This document shows positions 1-8,932 of a DNA stretch of 32,696 nt, one piece after another (position 1 is the stretch's first letter; every line of letters begins with the position of its first letter). Source of the stretch: an uncultured Bacilli bacterium. Lineage in GTDB: Bacteria; Bacillota_I; Bacilli_A; RF39; UBA660. The DNA is taken from NCBI GenBank assembly GCA_947626655.1, contig CANQTA010000012.1, forward strand, positions 1-32,696, in the 5' to 3' direction. The translations under genes were made by a program, and so were the position numbers. The notes under the pieces were generated by a model. It searched no databases, was not told the origin of the DNA, and saw only the letters and a list, made by a program, of their open reading frames with translations.

Positions 1-1
1 T

Positions 2-61
2 TCAATTAAAATGCCTGTTGATTTAAATGTTGCATATGCTGAATATATTAATCAGTCATAA
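2..61 (+). CDS. 3' end of a truncated plus-strand CDS (...SIKMPVDLNVAYAEYINQS*), product unknown
   Basis: Open frame from window edge to TAA at 59-61; only ~19 codons visible. Confidence 0.3.
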   Translation, partial: SIKMPVDLNVAYAEYINQS

Positions 62-127
62 AGTTTAACATAACTTTTTCAAAAGAAAAAAAATGTGCTT
101 TTCACACATCTTCTTTCAACATTATTC

Positions 128-2536
128 TTAAGATACACTACTCATTGGTTTACCATTAATTGTGGCATTTGTAACATTCGCTTCAATTAATCTATCTTTA
201 ACCCAACTTTCTTGGGTTGCATCTACTGTTATGGCGATATTATCTTTTACTGAACCCATTGTGCCTCTATTATATGCTCCTACATAATCTCCTCCAAGAA
301 ATGCTTGATAACTATTTACATTACTTATGGAATTATATGGTGCTTGGGGTAATTTTAATTCTATTAAATTTGTACATCCTCCAAACATTCGCGAAACACT
401 TGTTAATTTCGGAGTTTGCCATTTACTTAAATCTACTTTTGTTAATCCTATGCACTCTTGAAACATTCCTCCATAACCATATTCACCAAATCCTGTTACA
501 CTTGAAACATTCCAATTAGCTATAGCTGTCACATCTTTTAAATTGCTATCATTAGTAAACATATTACTCATATCTGTTACTTTTGAGACATCCCAATTTT
601 CTAACCCTGTTAAACTTGTTATATTTTTACAACTGCTAAACATACCTGCCATATTTGTTAGAGAAGATACTTTCCATTTACTTAATGCTGTTAAATCACT
701 GATTGGCGTATTAGAAAAGGTTCTATACATTCTTGTTACTTTTGAAACATTCCAATTTTCTAAACCTGTTAAATTAGTTAAATTTTGACAACTAGAAAAC
801 ATACCATACATATCTGTTACTTTGGATGTATCCCAATCTTTCAATGGAGTTAAATCACTCATTGAAACACCTAGAAACATCCAAATCATAGTTGTAACAC
901 TAGACACTTTCCAATTTGAGATTGGGTTTAAATCCATTAGATTATCACAACCTTGAAATATACTTGCCATGTTTGTTACATGTGATACATCCCAATCGTT
1001 TAAGGCACTAATATCTACTAAATTTTTACAATTATAAAATAATGATTCCATATTTGTTACTTTGGATGTATCCCAATCTTTTATCGGTGTTAGATCACTT
1101 ATTGGAGTATTATAAAATAATCCTGATATATTAGTAACCTCACTTATATCCCAACTTTTTAATAAATTTATATCTGCTATTAAAGTGTTACTAAACATAT
1201 AACTAATGCTTGTTATACTTGACAGATTCCAGTTTTTTAATGGTGTTATATCACTTATTTTAGTCTTATTAAACAAATGATTCGTAGTTGTTACATGAGA
1301 TACGTTCCAATTGGCTATTTGACTTAGATCGTTTATTTGAGTTCCATAAAACATACCAGCCATATTGGTTACATTTGAAACATTCCAATTTCTTATCGGT
1401 GTTAGATCACTTATCTGAGTACCATAAAACATATATGAAGTATTTGTTACTTTTGAGACATCCCAATAAGCAAGAGCTCCTATATCTACCAAATTAGTAC
1501 AATTTACAAATGTATTTGATAAACTAATTACTTCACTTGTATCTAAAGCATTTCCTGATATCTTTTTTAAATTTGTAAAGCTATTAAATGCATAATCCAT
1601 ATCTTTTGGGGCTCGCATTGGTCCTTTTGAACCGATGTATAAATCATAGCTATCATTTTCATTTGGTGTTTTTTCTAACCATCCCATTACTTCATCTGAC
1701 TTAGTACCTCTGTTGGTATCTCCTAATTCCCATGTCTTAATAGCTTTTGAAGTGTTTATGTAATCTACGAAGTAAACGTTTTGAATCTTTTGATATATTC
1801 CCTCTTCATCATAAAATATTGAAACATTGTATTTATTTACTTCTTTACCATTTTGTATTTCTTTTACTGATTTATTTAATTTAACTAAGTATTTATAGGT
1901 ACCATTTTCATGACATACCATATTCTCAGCTTCTATTTTAACATTTAACATTTTATTAGCTATATAATTTTGATAACTTTCTTTATTTATTAATTCTACT
2001 ATGGCTCTTAAATAATCACTACTATCTCCATCTATCTCAAATGTAGTCGTATATATTTTGGTATTATTCATTTTTAAGGTACTTAAGTCTAATGTCTCAT
2101 CTAAACCTAAACCTTTTAAATATAAAAGGACATCTTCTTTTTCTAAGACACTTCCCATACTTCCATTATCAATGTTTAAAGTTACTTTTATATCTCCACT
2201 ACAACTATATCTGATGTTTTCCATACCTTTAGATGATACTTCGATTATATTATGTGTTCCTTCTTCTTTGGTTTTTTCATATCTATTATTATTTACTGCT
2301 CCATAATAACTTCCTACATTTGCTAATTTCATATCATTATTATCAACATGAATATGAATATCATCATATAGAGTACTTACAGATAAGGAATGTTTTTTTG
2401 GAGTATTTGCTGTTATCATCGTCTTACTACCATTACCGGTTATTGTGACACTAAAATATGCATACGTGGCACTTATTATTAGTAGTAACATTATTAGCAC
2501 TCCCACTAAGCTTATTATTATTTTTCTATTCTTCAT
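128..2536 (-). CDS. Surface-exposed DUF285/BspA-like repeat protein with N-terminal signal/TM segment
   Basis: N-terminus MKNRKIIISLVGVLIMLLLIISATYAYFSV (TM/signal anchor, ATYAYF-type). About 15 repeats of ~26-29 aa like 'ISDLTPIRNWNVSNVTNMAGMFYGTQ'. Confidence 0.85.
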   Translation of the reverse strand: MKNRKIIISLVGVLIMLLLIISATYAYFSVTITGNGSKTMITANTPKKHSLSVSTLYDDIHIHVDNNDMKLANVGSYYGAVNNNRYEKTKEEGTHNIIEVSSKGMENIRYSCSGDIKVTLNIDNGSMGSVLEKEDVLLYLKGLGLDETLDLSTLKMNNTKIYTTTFEIDGDSSDYLRAIVELINKESYQNYIANKMLNVKIEAENMVCHENGTYKYLVKLNKSVKEIQNGKEVNKYNVSIFYDEEGIYQKIQNVYFVDYINTSKAIKTWELGDTNRGTKSDEVMGWLEKTPNENDSYDLYIGSKGPMRAPKDMDYAFNSFTNLKKISGNALDTSEVISLSNTFVNCTNLVDIGALAYWDVSKVTNTSYMFYGTQISDLTPIRNWNVSNVTNMAGMFYGTQINDLSQIANWNVSHVTTTNHLFNKTKISDITPLKNWNLSSITSISYMFSNTLIADINLLKSWDISEVTNISGLFYNTPISDLTPIKDWDTSKVTNMESLFYNCKNLVDISALNDWDVSHVTNMASIFQGCDNLMDLNPISNWKVSSVTTMIWMFLGVSMSDLTPLKDWDTSKVTDMYGMFSSCQNLTNLTGLENWNVSKVTRMYRTFSNTPISDLTALSKWKVSSLTNMAGMFSSCKNITSLTGLENWDVSKVTDMSNMFTNDSNLKDVTAIANWNVSSVTGFGEYGYGGMFQECIGLTKVDLSKWQTPKLTSVSRMFGGCTNLIELKLPQAPYNSISNVNSYQAFLGGDYVGAYNRGTMGSVKDNIAITVDATQESWVKDRLIEANVTNATINGKPMSSVS

Positions 2537-2559
2537 CTCATACCTCTTTCTATTTATAT

Positions 2560-2603
2560 TAATACTGTTTTTATTTTTAAATTCAAAATTCTATACAGTA
2601 TTA
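2560..2603. repeat. Inverted repeat taatactgt/acagtatta upstream of the DUF285 gene
   Basis: 2560-2568 and 2595-2603 are perfect reverse complements. Confidence 0.6.
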
Positions 2604-2674
2604 CTTCAATTATTTTTAAAAAATATAATTATCACTTCAATTTTATTATATCATACTTCATAAAAATTTGAAGT
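2603..2674. promoter_or_regulatory. Cluster of ACTTCA(A) operator-like half-sites between DUF285 gene and XRE gene
   Basis: ACTTCAA at 2603 and 2634, ACTTCAT at 2655, inverted TGAAGT at 2669-2674; overlaps a minus-strand TATAAT (2645-2650). Confidence 0.55.
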
Positions 2675-2721
2675 AGTAATTATATAATTTTATTAGACAC
2701 TTTATAATTAGGAGGTTAGTT

Positions 2722-3060
2722 ATGAAGAGTGATGCGATGAAAAATTTAAAAAAATTAGTAAAAGCACGTAATAAATCTTTAATTTCGCTAGCAGTAGAAT
2801 TAGAAGTTTCTCAAGAAGCGGTAAGTCAATATATAAGTGGTAAAATTAAACCAAAGACTGCTACAGTTATTAAAATGGCACAAATATTAAACACTACGAC
2901 TGATTACCTTTTAGGTCTTACGGCAAATCCAAATCCATCTGATTTTACTTTATCGGAAGAAGAAAATACTTTAATAACAAATTATCGAAAATTAAATAAC
3001 ATTGAAAAAGTAAAATTGGAAGCTTATTTACAAGCCATGGTTGACTTTAAAAGCAATTAA
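2722..3060 (+). CDS. XRE-family helix-turn-helix transcriptional regulator
   Basis: ORF 112 aa; LVKARNKSLISLAVELEVSQEAVSQYISGKIKPKTATVIKMAQILNTTTDYLLGL is a Cro/CI HTH; AGGAGG RBS upstream. Confidence 0.9.
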   Translation: MKSDAMKNLKKLVKARNKSLISLAVELEVSQEAVSQYISGKIKPKTATVIKMAQILNTTTDYLLGLTANPNPSDFTLSEEENTLITNYRKLNNIEKVKLEAYLQAMVDFKSN

Positions 3061-3063
3061 TCG

Positions 3064-3136
3064 ATATCCTATTTTAGAATAATTTAGTTATATTCCAATT
3101 TAAAATAAATGTCAATATCCTAAAATAGAATATGAT
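3064..3136. promoter_or_regulatory. Divergent promoter module with two operator-like direct repeats
   Basis: Repeats ATATCCTAtttTAGAAT (3064-3080) and ATATCCTAaaaTAGAAT (3115-3131). Plus promoter ATGTCA(3109-3114)-N16-TATGAT(3131-3136). Minus promoter TTGACA(rc 3110-3115)-N17-TATAAC(rc 3087-3092). Confidence 0.6.
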
Positions 3137-3156
3137 ACTTTTTTTATGTGATATTT

Positions 3157-3618
3157 ATGAATAGACTTAAGGAACTTCGAAAAGAATATAGTATAACTCA
3201 AAATAAAATAGCACATGATTTAGAAATGAGTCAACATGGGTACTCAAAATTAGAAACCGAAAAAAATGATATGAATACTACATTTTTAAAAAAAGTTGCT
3301 AATTATTTTAATGTTAGTATTGATTATATATTGTGTTTAACTGAGAATAGAAAACCTTATCCTAAGTCTAAAATATATGAAACTAGTAAAAACATGAATA
3401 GATTGAAAGAAATACGTGAAGATAATGATTTAACTCAATGGGTAATTATTAAATTACTTGGTATGAGTCAATCTGGTTATTCACAATATGAATCTTGTAT
3501 TAATGATATTCCAGTAAAAATATTAAAAACACTAGCATTATATTACAATGTTAGTGTAGATTATTTATTATATTTAACAGATGATAGAACTGTTCATCAA
3601 AGGAAACAAAAACTGTAA
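3157..3618 (+). CDS. Tandem double-HTH XRE-family regulator
   Basis: Two homologous halves both starting MNRLKE(L/I)R... and ending ...(I)DYxLxLTxxR. Track start at 3148 is GTG; ATG at 3157 matches the internal repeat start. Confidence 0.88.
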   Translation: MNRLKELRKEYSITQNKIAHDLEMSQHGYSKLETEKNDMNTTFLKKVANYFNVSIDYILCLTENRKPYPKSKIYETSKNMNRLKEIREDNDLTQWVIIKLLGMSQSGYSQYESCINDIPVKILKTLALYYNVSVDYLLYLTDDRTVHQRKQKL

Positions 3619-3642
3619 TGGATAAGTTTTCATTACAGCTTT
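3607..3642. terminator. Convergent intrinsic terminator
   Basis: ctgtaatg-gataagtttt-cattacag followed by cttttt; A/T tracts on both sides. Confidence 0.7.
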
Positions 3643-3646
3643 TTAG

Positions 3647-3853
3647 CTATTTGATACTTGATATTTCTTCTTTAGATAAGCCAGTTATTTCAATTATCTC
3701 ATTAATGGGATAGCTCTTCTTTAGGAGAAGTTTAGCTGTATCATAGCAATATTCTTCTTTAGCTTCTTCTCTTAAATTTTCAATAAAAATCTCTTTCCCA
3801 TCTTTTTCACTTTCTAAACACCAATTTCTAACATATTCAACCATTTCTTCCAT
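3647..3853 (-). CDS. Candidate internally initiated 68-aa in-frame small protein (RpnS-like) within copy A
   Basis: AAAGGAG (rc 3862-3868) 8 nt upstream of in-frame ATG (3853-3851): MEEMVEYVRNWCLESEKDGKEIF... Confidence 0.45.
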   Translation of the reverse strand: MEEMVEYVRNWCLESEKDGKEIFIENLREEAKEEYCYDTAKLLLKKSYPINEIIEITGLSKEEISSIK

Positions 3854-4480
3854 TGTCTCATCTCCTTTAGCTAATCTTTCTAACTCTTCATAACTTGTGG
3901 CATTTAATATCCTAAGTAGTCTTATAAATTTACTTTCATTTTCATTATAGGCTATTTCTTTTACCAAATCAAGTCTCACTAAATACATTTTTGGATTATC
4001 ATCATCACGAGCAAATATTGTTCCTTCTTGCATAAATACATACTTTGTTATTAAATGCGGAGCCATATTAGCATAATCACTATTAATAAAACTAATATTA
4101 GTTACTTTATGTATATTACGATAATTATTAATATTTTTATTTTTTACTTTAGGTAATTGATTAGCATATAATCTATTTAAATAACTTTTATTTTTATTAA
4201 ACTTAGTCTTGGTAAAACGACCAGTATCCATTTCTATAGATATAATATCTAAGTTGTTTAAAGTAGCGACTAAATCACCATAATAAGATTGTAATTTATT
4301 TTTAATTGGCATTATTAAGTTTTGAGCAGAAACACTTATAACGTCAATGTTGGTATTATCACCAATAAACTCTAAGAAAGCTTTATACAAATAAGTAAAA
4401 AAATAATTATATTGGAATAATGATTTAAATATTTCATCTTTTTGAAAGATTTTTATTTCTTTTTTCATTTCATTTAACAT
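3647..4480 (-). CDS. Rpn/PDDEXK_2-family PD-(D/E)XK nuclease (copy A)
   Basis: 277 aa; typical family C-terminus (AKLLLKKSYPINEIIEITGLSKEEI), IEMDTG core; strong RBS AAAGGAGG. Confidence 0.8.
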   Translation of the reverse strand: MLNEMKKEIKIFQKDEIFKSLFQYNYFFTYLYKAFLEFIGDNTNIDVISVSAQNLIMPIKNKLQSYYGDLVATLNNLDIISIEMDTGRFTKTKFNKNKSYLNRLYANQLPKVKNKNINNYRNIHKVTNISFINSDYANMAPHLITKYVFMQEGTIFARDDDNPKMYLVRLDLVKEIAYNENESKFIRLLRILNATSYEELERLAKGDETMEEMVEYVRNWCLESEKDGKEIFIENLREEAKEEYCYDTAKLLLKKSYPINEIIEITGLSKEEISSIK

Positions 4481-4572
4481 AGAATTCGCCTCCTTTCTTA
4501 AAATGAAATGTTCTTATCATAACACATCACTTAAGAAAAAATTGTCGAACTATATTTTATTTGTTATAAATA

Positions 4573-4600
4573 TTAAAAAAGAAGCCAATCGACTTCTTTT
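4573..4600 (-). terminator. Intrinsic terminator downstream of Rpn copy B
   Basis: Minus-strand AAGAAGUC-GAUU-GGCUUCUU + U tract; G-U wobble favours the minus transcript. Confidence 0.75.
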
Positions 4601-4616
4601 GCTATTCAGATTTTTA

Positions 4617-4835
4617 CTACTTTATACTTAATATTTCTTCTTTAGATAAGCCAGTTATTTCAATTATTTCATTAATGGGATAGCTCTTTTTTAGAAGAAG
4701 TTTAGCTATATCTATACTTTTTTCTTCAGCACCTTCTTCTTTAGCCTCTTCTCTTAAATTTTCAATAAAAATCTCTTTCCCATCTTTTTCACTTTCTAAA
4801 CACCAATTTCTAACATATTCAACCATTTCTTCCAT
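4617..4835 (-). CDS. Candidate internally initiated 72-aa in-frame small protein (RpnS-like) within copy B
   Basis: Same internal SD (AAAGGAG) and ATG (4835-4833) as copy A. Confidence 0.45.
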   Translation of the reverse strand: MEEMVEYVRNWCLESEKDGKEIFIENLREEAKEEGAEEKSIDIAKLLLKKSYPINEIIEITGLSKEEILSIK

Positions 4836-5462
4836 TGTCTCATCTCCTTTAGCTAATCTTTCTAACTCTTCATAACTTGTGGCATTTAATATCCTAAGTA
4901 GTCTTATAAATTTACTTTCATTTTCATTATAGGCTATTTCTTTTACCAAATCAAGTCTCACTAAATACATTTTTGGATTATCATCATCACGAGCAAATAT
5001 TGTTCCTTCTTGCATAAATACATACTTTGTTATTAAATGCGGAGCCATATTAGCATAATCACTATTAATAAAACTAATATTAGTTACTTTATGTATATTA
5101 CGATAATTATTAATATTTTTATTTTTTACTTTAGGTAATTGATTAGCATATAATCTATTTAAATAACTTTTATTTTTATTAAACTTAGTCTTGGTAAAAC
5201 GACCAGTATCCATTTCTATAGATATAATATCTAAGTTGTTTAAAGTAGCGACTAAATCACCATAATAAGATTGTAATTTATTTTTAATTGGCATTATTAA
5301 GTTTTGAGCAGAAACACTTATAACGTCAATGTTGGTATTATCACCAATAAACTCTAAGAAAGCTTTATACAAATAAGTAAAAAAATAATTATATTGGAAT
5401 AATGATTTAAATATTTCATCTTTTTGAAAGATTTTTATTTCTTTTTTCATTTCATTTAACAT
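4617..5462 (-). CDS. Rpn/PDDEXK_2-family PD-(D/E)XK nuclease (copy B), tandem duplicate
   Basis: 281 aa; first ~242 aa identical to copy A; C-terminus carries EEGAEEKSIDIAK instead of EEYCYDTAK. Confidence 0.8.
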   Translation of the reverse strand: MLNEMKKEIKIFQKDEIFKSLFQYNYFFTYLYKAFLEFIGDNTNIDVISVSAQNLIMPIKNKLQSYYGDLVATLNNLDIISIEMDTGRFTKTKFNKNKSYLNRLYANQLPKVKNKNINNYRNIHKVTNISFINSDYANMAPHLITKYVFMQEGTIFARDDDNPKMYLVRLDLVKEIAYNENESKFIRLLRILNATSYEELERLAKGDETMEEMVEYVRNWCLESEKDGKEIFIENLREEAKEEGAEEKSIDIAKLLLKKSYPINEIIEITGLSKEEILSIK

Positions 5463-5555
5463 AGAATTCGCCCCCTTTCTTAAAATGAAATGCCCTTATC
5501 ATAACACATCACTTAAGAATAAATTGTCGAATCATGTTTTATTTTTTATAAATAT

Positions 5556-5584
5556 TAAAAAAAAGAAGCCAATCGACTTCTTCT
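5556..5584 (-). terminator. Intrinsic terminator downstream of gap
   Basis: Same hairpin as at 4573-4600, with U tract on the minus strand. Confidence 0.75.
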
Positions 5585-5586
5585 TG

Positions 5587-6591
5587 CTATTTAAACATGC
5601 TTAAAGCTGTCTTTAACATTTGGGTAGTATAACCAAGTTCGTTGTCATACCATGCGACTATTTTATAAAGTCTTTTACCATTTACTTCAACTAAATTTGT
5701 TAAAAGGCCATCCACTAATGCTCCACATCTTTTGCCAATAATATCACTTGATACAACTGGATCCATTGTAAATTTTAAAGTATCATTACTATTGGTTTGG
5801 AAAACTTGATTTATTTCATCGACAGTTGGCGTACTTTTTAATTCTAAGGTAACATCTATAACAGAGCCATCAGGAACTGGTACTCGATAAGCAAGGCCAT
5901 CCATTTTTCCAATTAATTCAGGTATGACTAAACCAATTGATGAAGCAGCGCCGGTTGATGCTGGAATAATATTTTGACTAGCAGCACGACCTCTTCTAGC
6001 CTTTATACCTTTTTTATGTGTGATATCCAATGTAACTTGGTCATTAGTAAAAGCATGAATCGTGGTCATAAATCCTTTTTCTATTCCAAAATTATCATTA
6101 ATTACTTTTAATACTGGTGCTAAACAATTAGTTGTACAACTAGCAGCAGATACAATTTGTTCACTACCATCTAAAATGTTTTCATTTACTCCATAAACAA
6201 TAGTTTTGGCATTACCTTTAGCTGGAGCCGATATTAAAACTTTTTTGGCACCAGCACTAATGTGTTTTAAAGCATCTTCCACTTTAGTAAGAGCTCCTGT
6301 ACACTCTAAAACTAAATCAACATTTAAATTACGCCATGGTAAATTTAATGGATCTTTTTCAGAAAAAACTGGTATTCTTTTAGTTCCTGCTACAACAATT
6401 TCGTTATTTTCGTATTTAATAGCATCTTCATGAAAACTACGATGGACTGTATCATATTTTACTAAATGACATAATTCTTCGGCATTTGATAAATCATTAA
6501 TAGCAACGATATCAAACTTTGTATCTGTTATCATCTCTCTAAAAGCAATTCTGCCTATTCGGCCAAAACCGTTTATTGCAACTCTAATCAT
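5587..6591 (-). CDS. gap: Glyceraldehyde-3-phosphate dehydrogenase, type I
   Basis: INGFGRIGR N-terminus, SAASCTTNCLAP active site, WYDNELGY. Confidence 0.98.
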   Translation of the reverse strand: MIRVAINGFGRIGRIAFREMITDTKFDIVAINDLSNAEELCHLVKYDTVHRSFHEDAIKYENNEIVVAGTKRIPVFSEKDPLNLPWRNLNVDLVLECTGALTKVEDALKHISAGAKKVLISAPAKGNAKTIVYGVNENILDGSEQIVSAASCTTNCLAPVLKVINDNFGIEKGFMTTIHAFTNDQVTLDITHKKGIKARRGRAASQNIIPASTGAASSIGLVIPELIGKMDGLAYRVPVPDGSVIDVTLELKSTPTVDEINQVFQTNSNDTLKFTMDPVVSSDIIGKRCGALVDGLLTNLVEVNGKRLYKIVAWYDNELGYTTQMLKTALSMFK

Positions 6592-8227
6592 AATTTCCTC
6601 CTATAAATTCTCTTAATATTGAATCACCATTTACATATTCACCTGGGATGGGATAAAACATTTTTAAAAAATTTAATAATCTTCTGGCTTCTTCATAATA
6701 ATTACTTTCAACATTTATTGAACGAAGTAATGGCTCGACATAAACTTTTTCTACTCCTATTTCATAAGGTAGGGCTGTATTAATTATAACGTCAGCTTGA
6801 TGGATATAGGGAAAAATATATTTTTCTTCACCATTACGAACACTTTGCCAAGTATGAATTGTCCGATGAACGGAATGACCTCTTGTCCGATTATCCCTAA
6901 TTATTCTTCTAATTAATCTTAAATCTAAAGTAGATATATAATTATGACGATCAATATTAAGTGGTATAAAGGGACTTAAATAAATCTTATATTTATACTT
7001 ATTATCTATTATGGGTAACAAATCATCATTTAATGCGTGTAAGCCTTCGATTAAAACAATACTATTTTCGTTTAATTTTACATAATTATCATTATATTCT
7101 TTTTTCCCAGTAACAAAATTATAAGTTGGAATATTAACGGTTTCATTATTTAATAAACGTTTTAAAGTATTGTTAAATAATTCTAAATCAACAGCAGTTA
7201 AACATTCAAAATCATATTCACCATTTTCATCTTTGGGGGTTTCTTCTCTTTCTAAGAAAAAATCATCAATGGATAATTTAACTGGATCAAAACCTTTAGC
7301 CATTAAATAAGAAGAAAGTCTTTTACAGGTTGTTGTTTTGCCACTTGATGATGGTCCCGCAATTAAAACAAATTTTATATTACGATTGTTAGTTATTGTA
7401 TCAGCACATTTAGCAACATTTAAATTAAAAACTAATTCACATGATTTGATAAAATCTTTAATTTGACCATTACTAACAGTGGTGTTAATAGATGTACAGT
7501 ATTTCATATTTAAAGTTTCTAACCAATTTTTGCCTACTAAAAAGGAATTAATAATATTATCATAATGAACATATTCTGGAAGTTTACCATTACTTCTTGC
7601 TGGAGGAATAACAAAAATTAAACGATTACGTCCTAAGTAAATAATATCATATTGCGTTATACTACCAGTTGAGTATGGCATATCAGAATAAAAATAATTG
7701 TAAAAACCTTTTAACTCATATAAGGTTACTACTTTGTCAGAAATATTTTCGATATTTAAGGCTTTTTCTTCTTCATGAATTCTTTTATAAAAATTGATAG
7801 CTTCTTTTTTCTTAATATTTAATTTTTTAAATATTAAATCATCAGCAACGAGTGTTGCTACCTTAGCCTTTAAGTTTGTAATATCTTCTTGGGTAATAAT
7901 TTTATCACCAATTATTTCACCTAAAAAACCTTTAGGAACACTATGTTGATAAGTAATTTCTAAGTTAGGAAATAATTCTTTTAGAGCAACTTCAAATATA
8001 AATTCTAAACCACATTTGTACATTTTATTACCGTTTAAATCATTTACATCAATAAATTCAACTATTTGATCATCATTTGCTACTTCGCATAAAGATAAAA
8101 CTTCATTTTTGACTTTAACCCCTAAAATATTTTTGCCTAAATTAAAAGATTTACTAATTTCATAGTAAGTTGTATTTTTTTGAAATTCTTTTTTTTCACC
8201 ATTACTTGTTATTTTTATATTTTCCAT
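6584..8227 (-). CDS. TGS-domain nucleoside (uridine-type) kinase
   Basis: N-terminal TGS/ThrRS-like region; P-loop GPSSSGKTTTCKRL; LIEGLHALN; 8-nt overlap with gap. Confidence 0.88.
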   Translation of the reverse strand: MENIKITSNGEKKEFQKNTTYYEISKSFNLGKNILGVKVKNEVLSLCEVANDDQIVEFIDVNDLNGNKMYKCGLEFIFEVALKELFPNLEITYQHSVPKGFLGEIIGDKIITQEDITNLKAKVATLVADDLIFKKLNIKKKEAINFYKRIHEEEKALNIENISDKVVTLYELKGFYNYFYSDMPYSTGSITQYDIIYLGRNRLIFVIPPARSNGKLPEYVHYDNIINSFLVGKNWLETLNMKYCTSINTTVSNGQIKDFIKSCELVFNLNVAKCADTITNNRNIKFVLIAGPSSSGKTTTCKRLSSYLMAKGFDPVKLSIDDFFLEREETPKDENGEYDFECLTAVDLELFNNTLKRLLNNETVNIPTYNFVTGKKEYNDNYVKLNENSIVLIEGLHALNDDLLPIIDNKYKYKIYLSPFIPLNIDRHNYISTLDLRLIRRIIRDNRTRGHSVHRTIHTWQSVRNGEEKYIFPYIHQADVIINTALPYEIGVEKVYVEPLLRSINVESNYYEEARRLLNFLKMFYPIPGEYVNGDSILREFIGGNYD

Positions 8228-8320
8228 TAGTCAACCCTCTACTTTTATAATTCTACCACAAATTAAATTTTTTTTGAATAATTTTTAATCAATTTTTATA
8301 TTATATATATAGGTGAGAAA

Positions 8321-8893
8321 ATGAACATAATTCCAACAGTCATTGAAAAAGTTAGTAATAGAGAATATGCTTATGATTTATATTCAAGATTATTAAATGA
8401 TCGAATCGTTTTTCTAAATGGAGAAATTAATGATAATGTAGCTAGTATCGTGGTATCGGAACTTTTATATTTAGATAGTCTTAATAATCAAGATATTTAC
8501 TTATATATTAATTCGCCAGGTGGTAGTATTACTAGTGGGATGGCTATTTATGATACAATGAATTATATTAAAAGTGATGTTAAAACAATATGTTTGGGTT
8601 TAGCTGCTTCGATGGGAGCTTTTCTACTTGCTAATGGAACTAAAGGCAAAAGATGTTGTTTACCAAATGCGGAAATTATGATTCATCAACCTTTAGGAGG
8701 AACTCAAGGACAAGCGACTGATATTAAAATAGCAGCGGAAAGAATATTAAAAATTAAAGATAAACTTAATCACATTTTAGCTAATGTAACAGGGCAAAGT
8801 TTAGAAACTATTGAAAATGATACAGAGAGAGATAATTTTATGGAACCTAGGGAAGCTTTGACATATGGGTTAATTGATGAGATTATCAAATAA
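8321..8893 (+). CDS. clpP: ATP-dependent Clp protease proteolytic subunit
   Basis: [37 protein letters not shown] catalytic motifs. Confidence 0.98.
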   Translation: MNIIPTVIEKVSNREYAYDLYSRLLNDRIVFLNGEINDNVASIVVSELLYLDSLNNQDIYLYINSPGGSITSGMAIYDTMNYIKSDVKTICLGLAASMGAFLLANGTKGKRCCLPNAEIMIHQPLGGTQGQATDIKIAAERILKIKDKLNHILANVTGQSLETIENDTERDNFMEPREALTYGLIDEIIK

Positions 8894-8932
8894 AAAGAGT
8901 TAGATAATTATTATTGTTTTCTAGCTCTTTTT
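8893..8932 (+). terminator. Intrinsic terminator of clpP
   Basis: aaagagttag ... ctagctcttt followed by ttttt; G-U pairing fits the + transcript. Confidence 0.75.

Noticed and set aside
217-2663. Plus-strand ORFs antisense to the DUF285 gene and its upstream region (217-519, 543-788, 1288-1497, 2058-2306, 2233-2448, 2445-2663)
   Set aside because: Low-complexity L/Y/F-rich translations opposite a clear repeat protein or its leader; no RBS support.
3647-5462. Calling the duplicated Rpn genes an insertion sequence/transposon
   Set aside because: No terminal inverted repeats or target-site duplications seen; the repeat is head-to-tail and includes a terminator, fitting tandem duplication.
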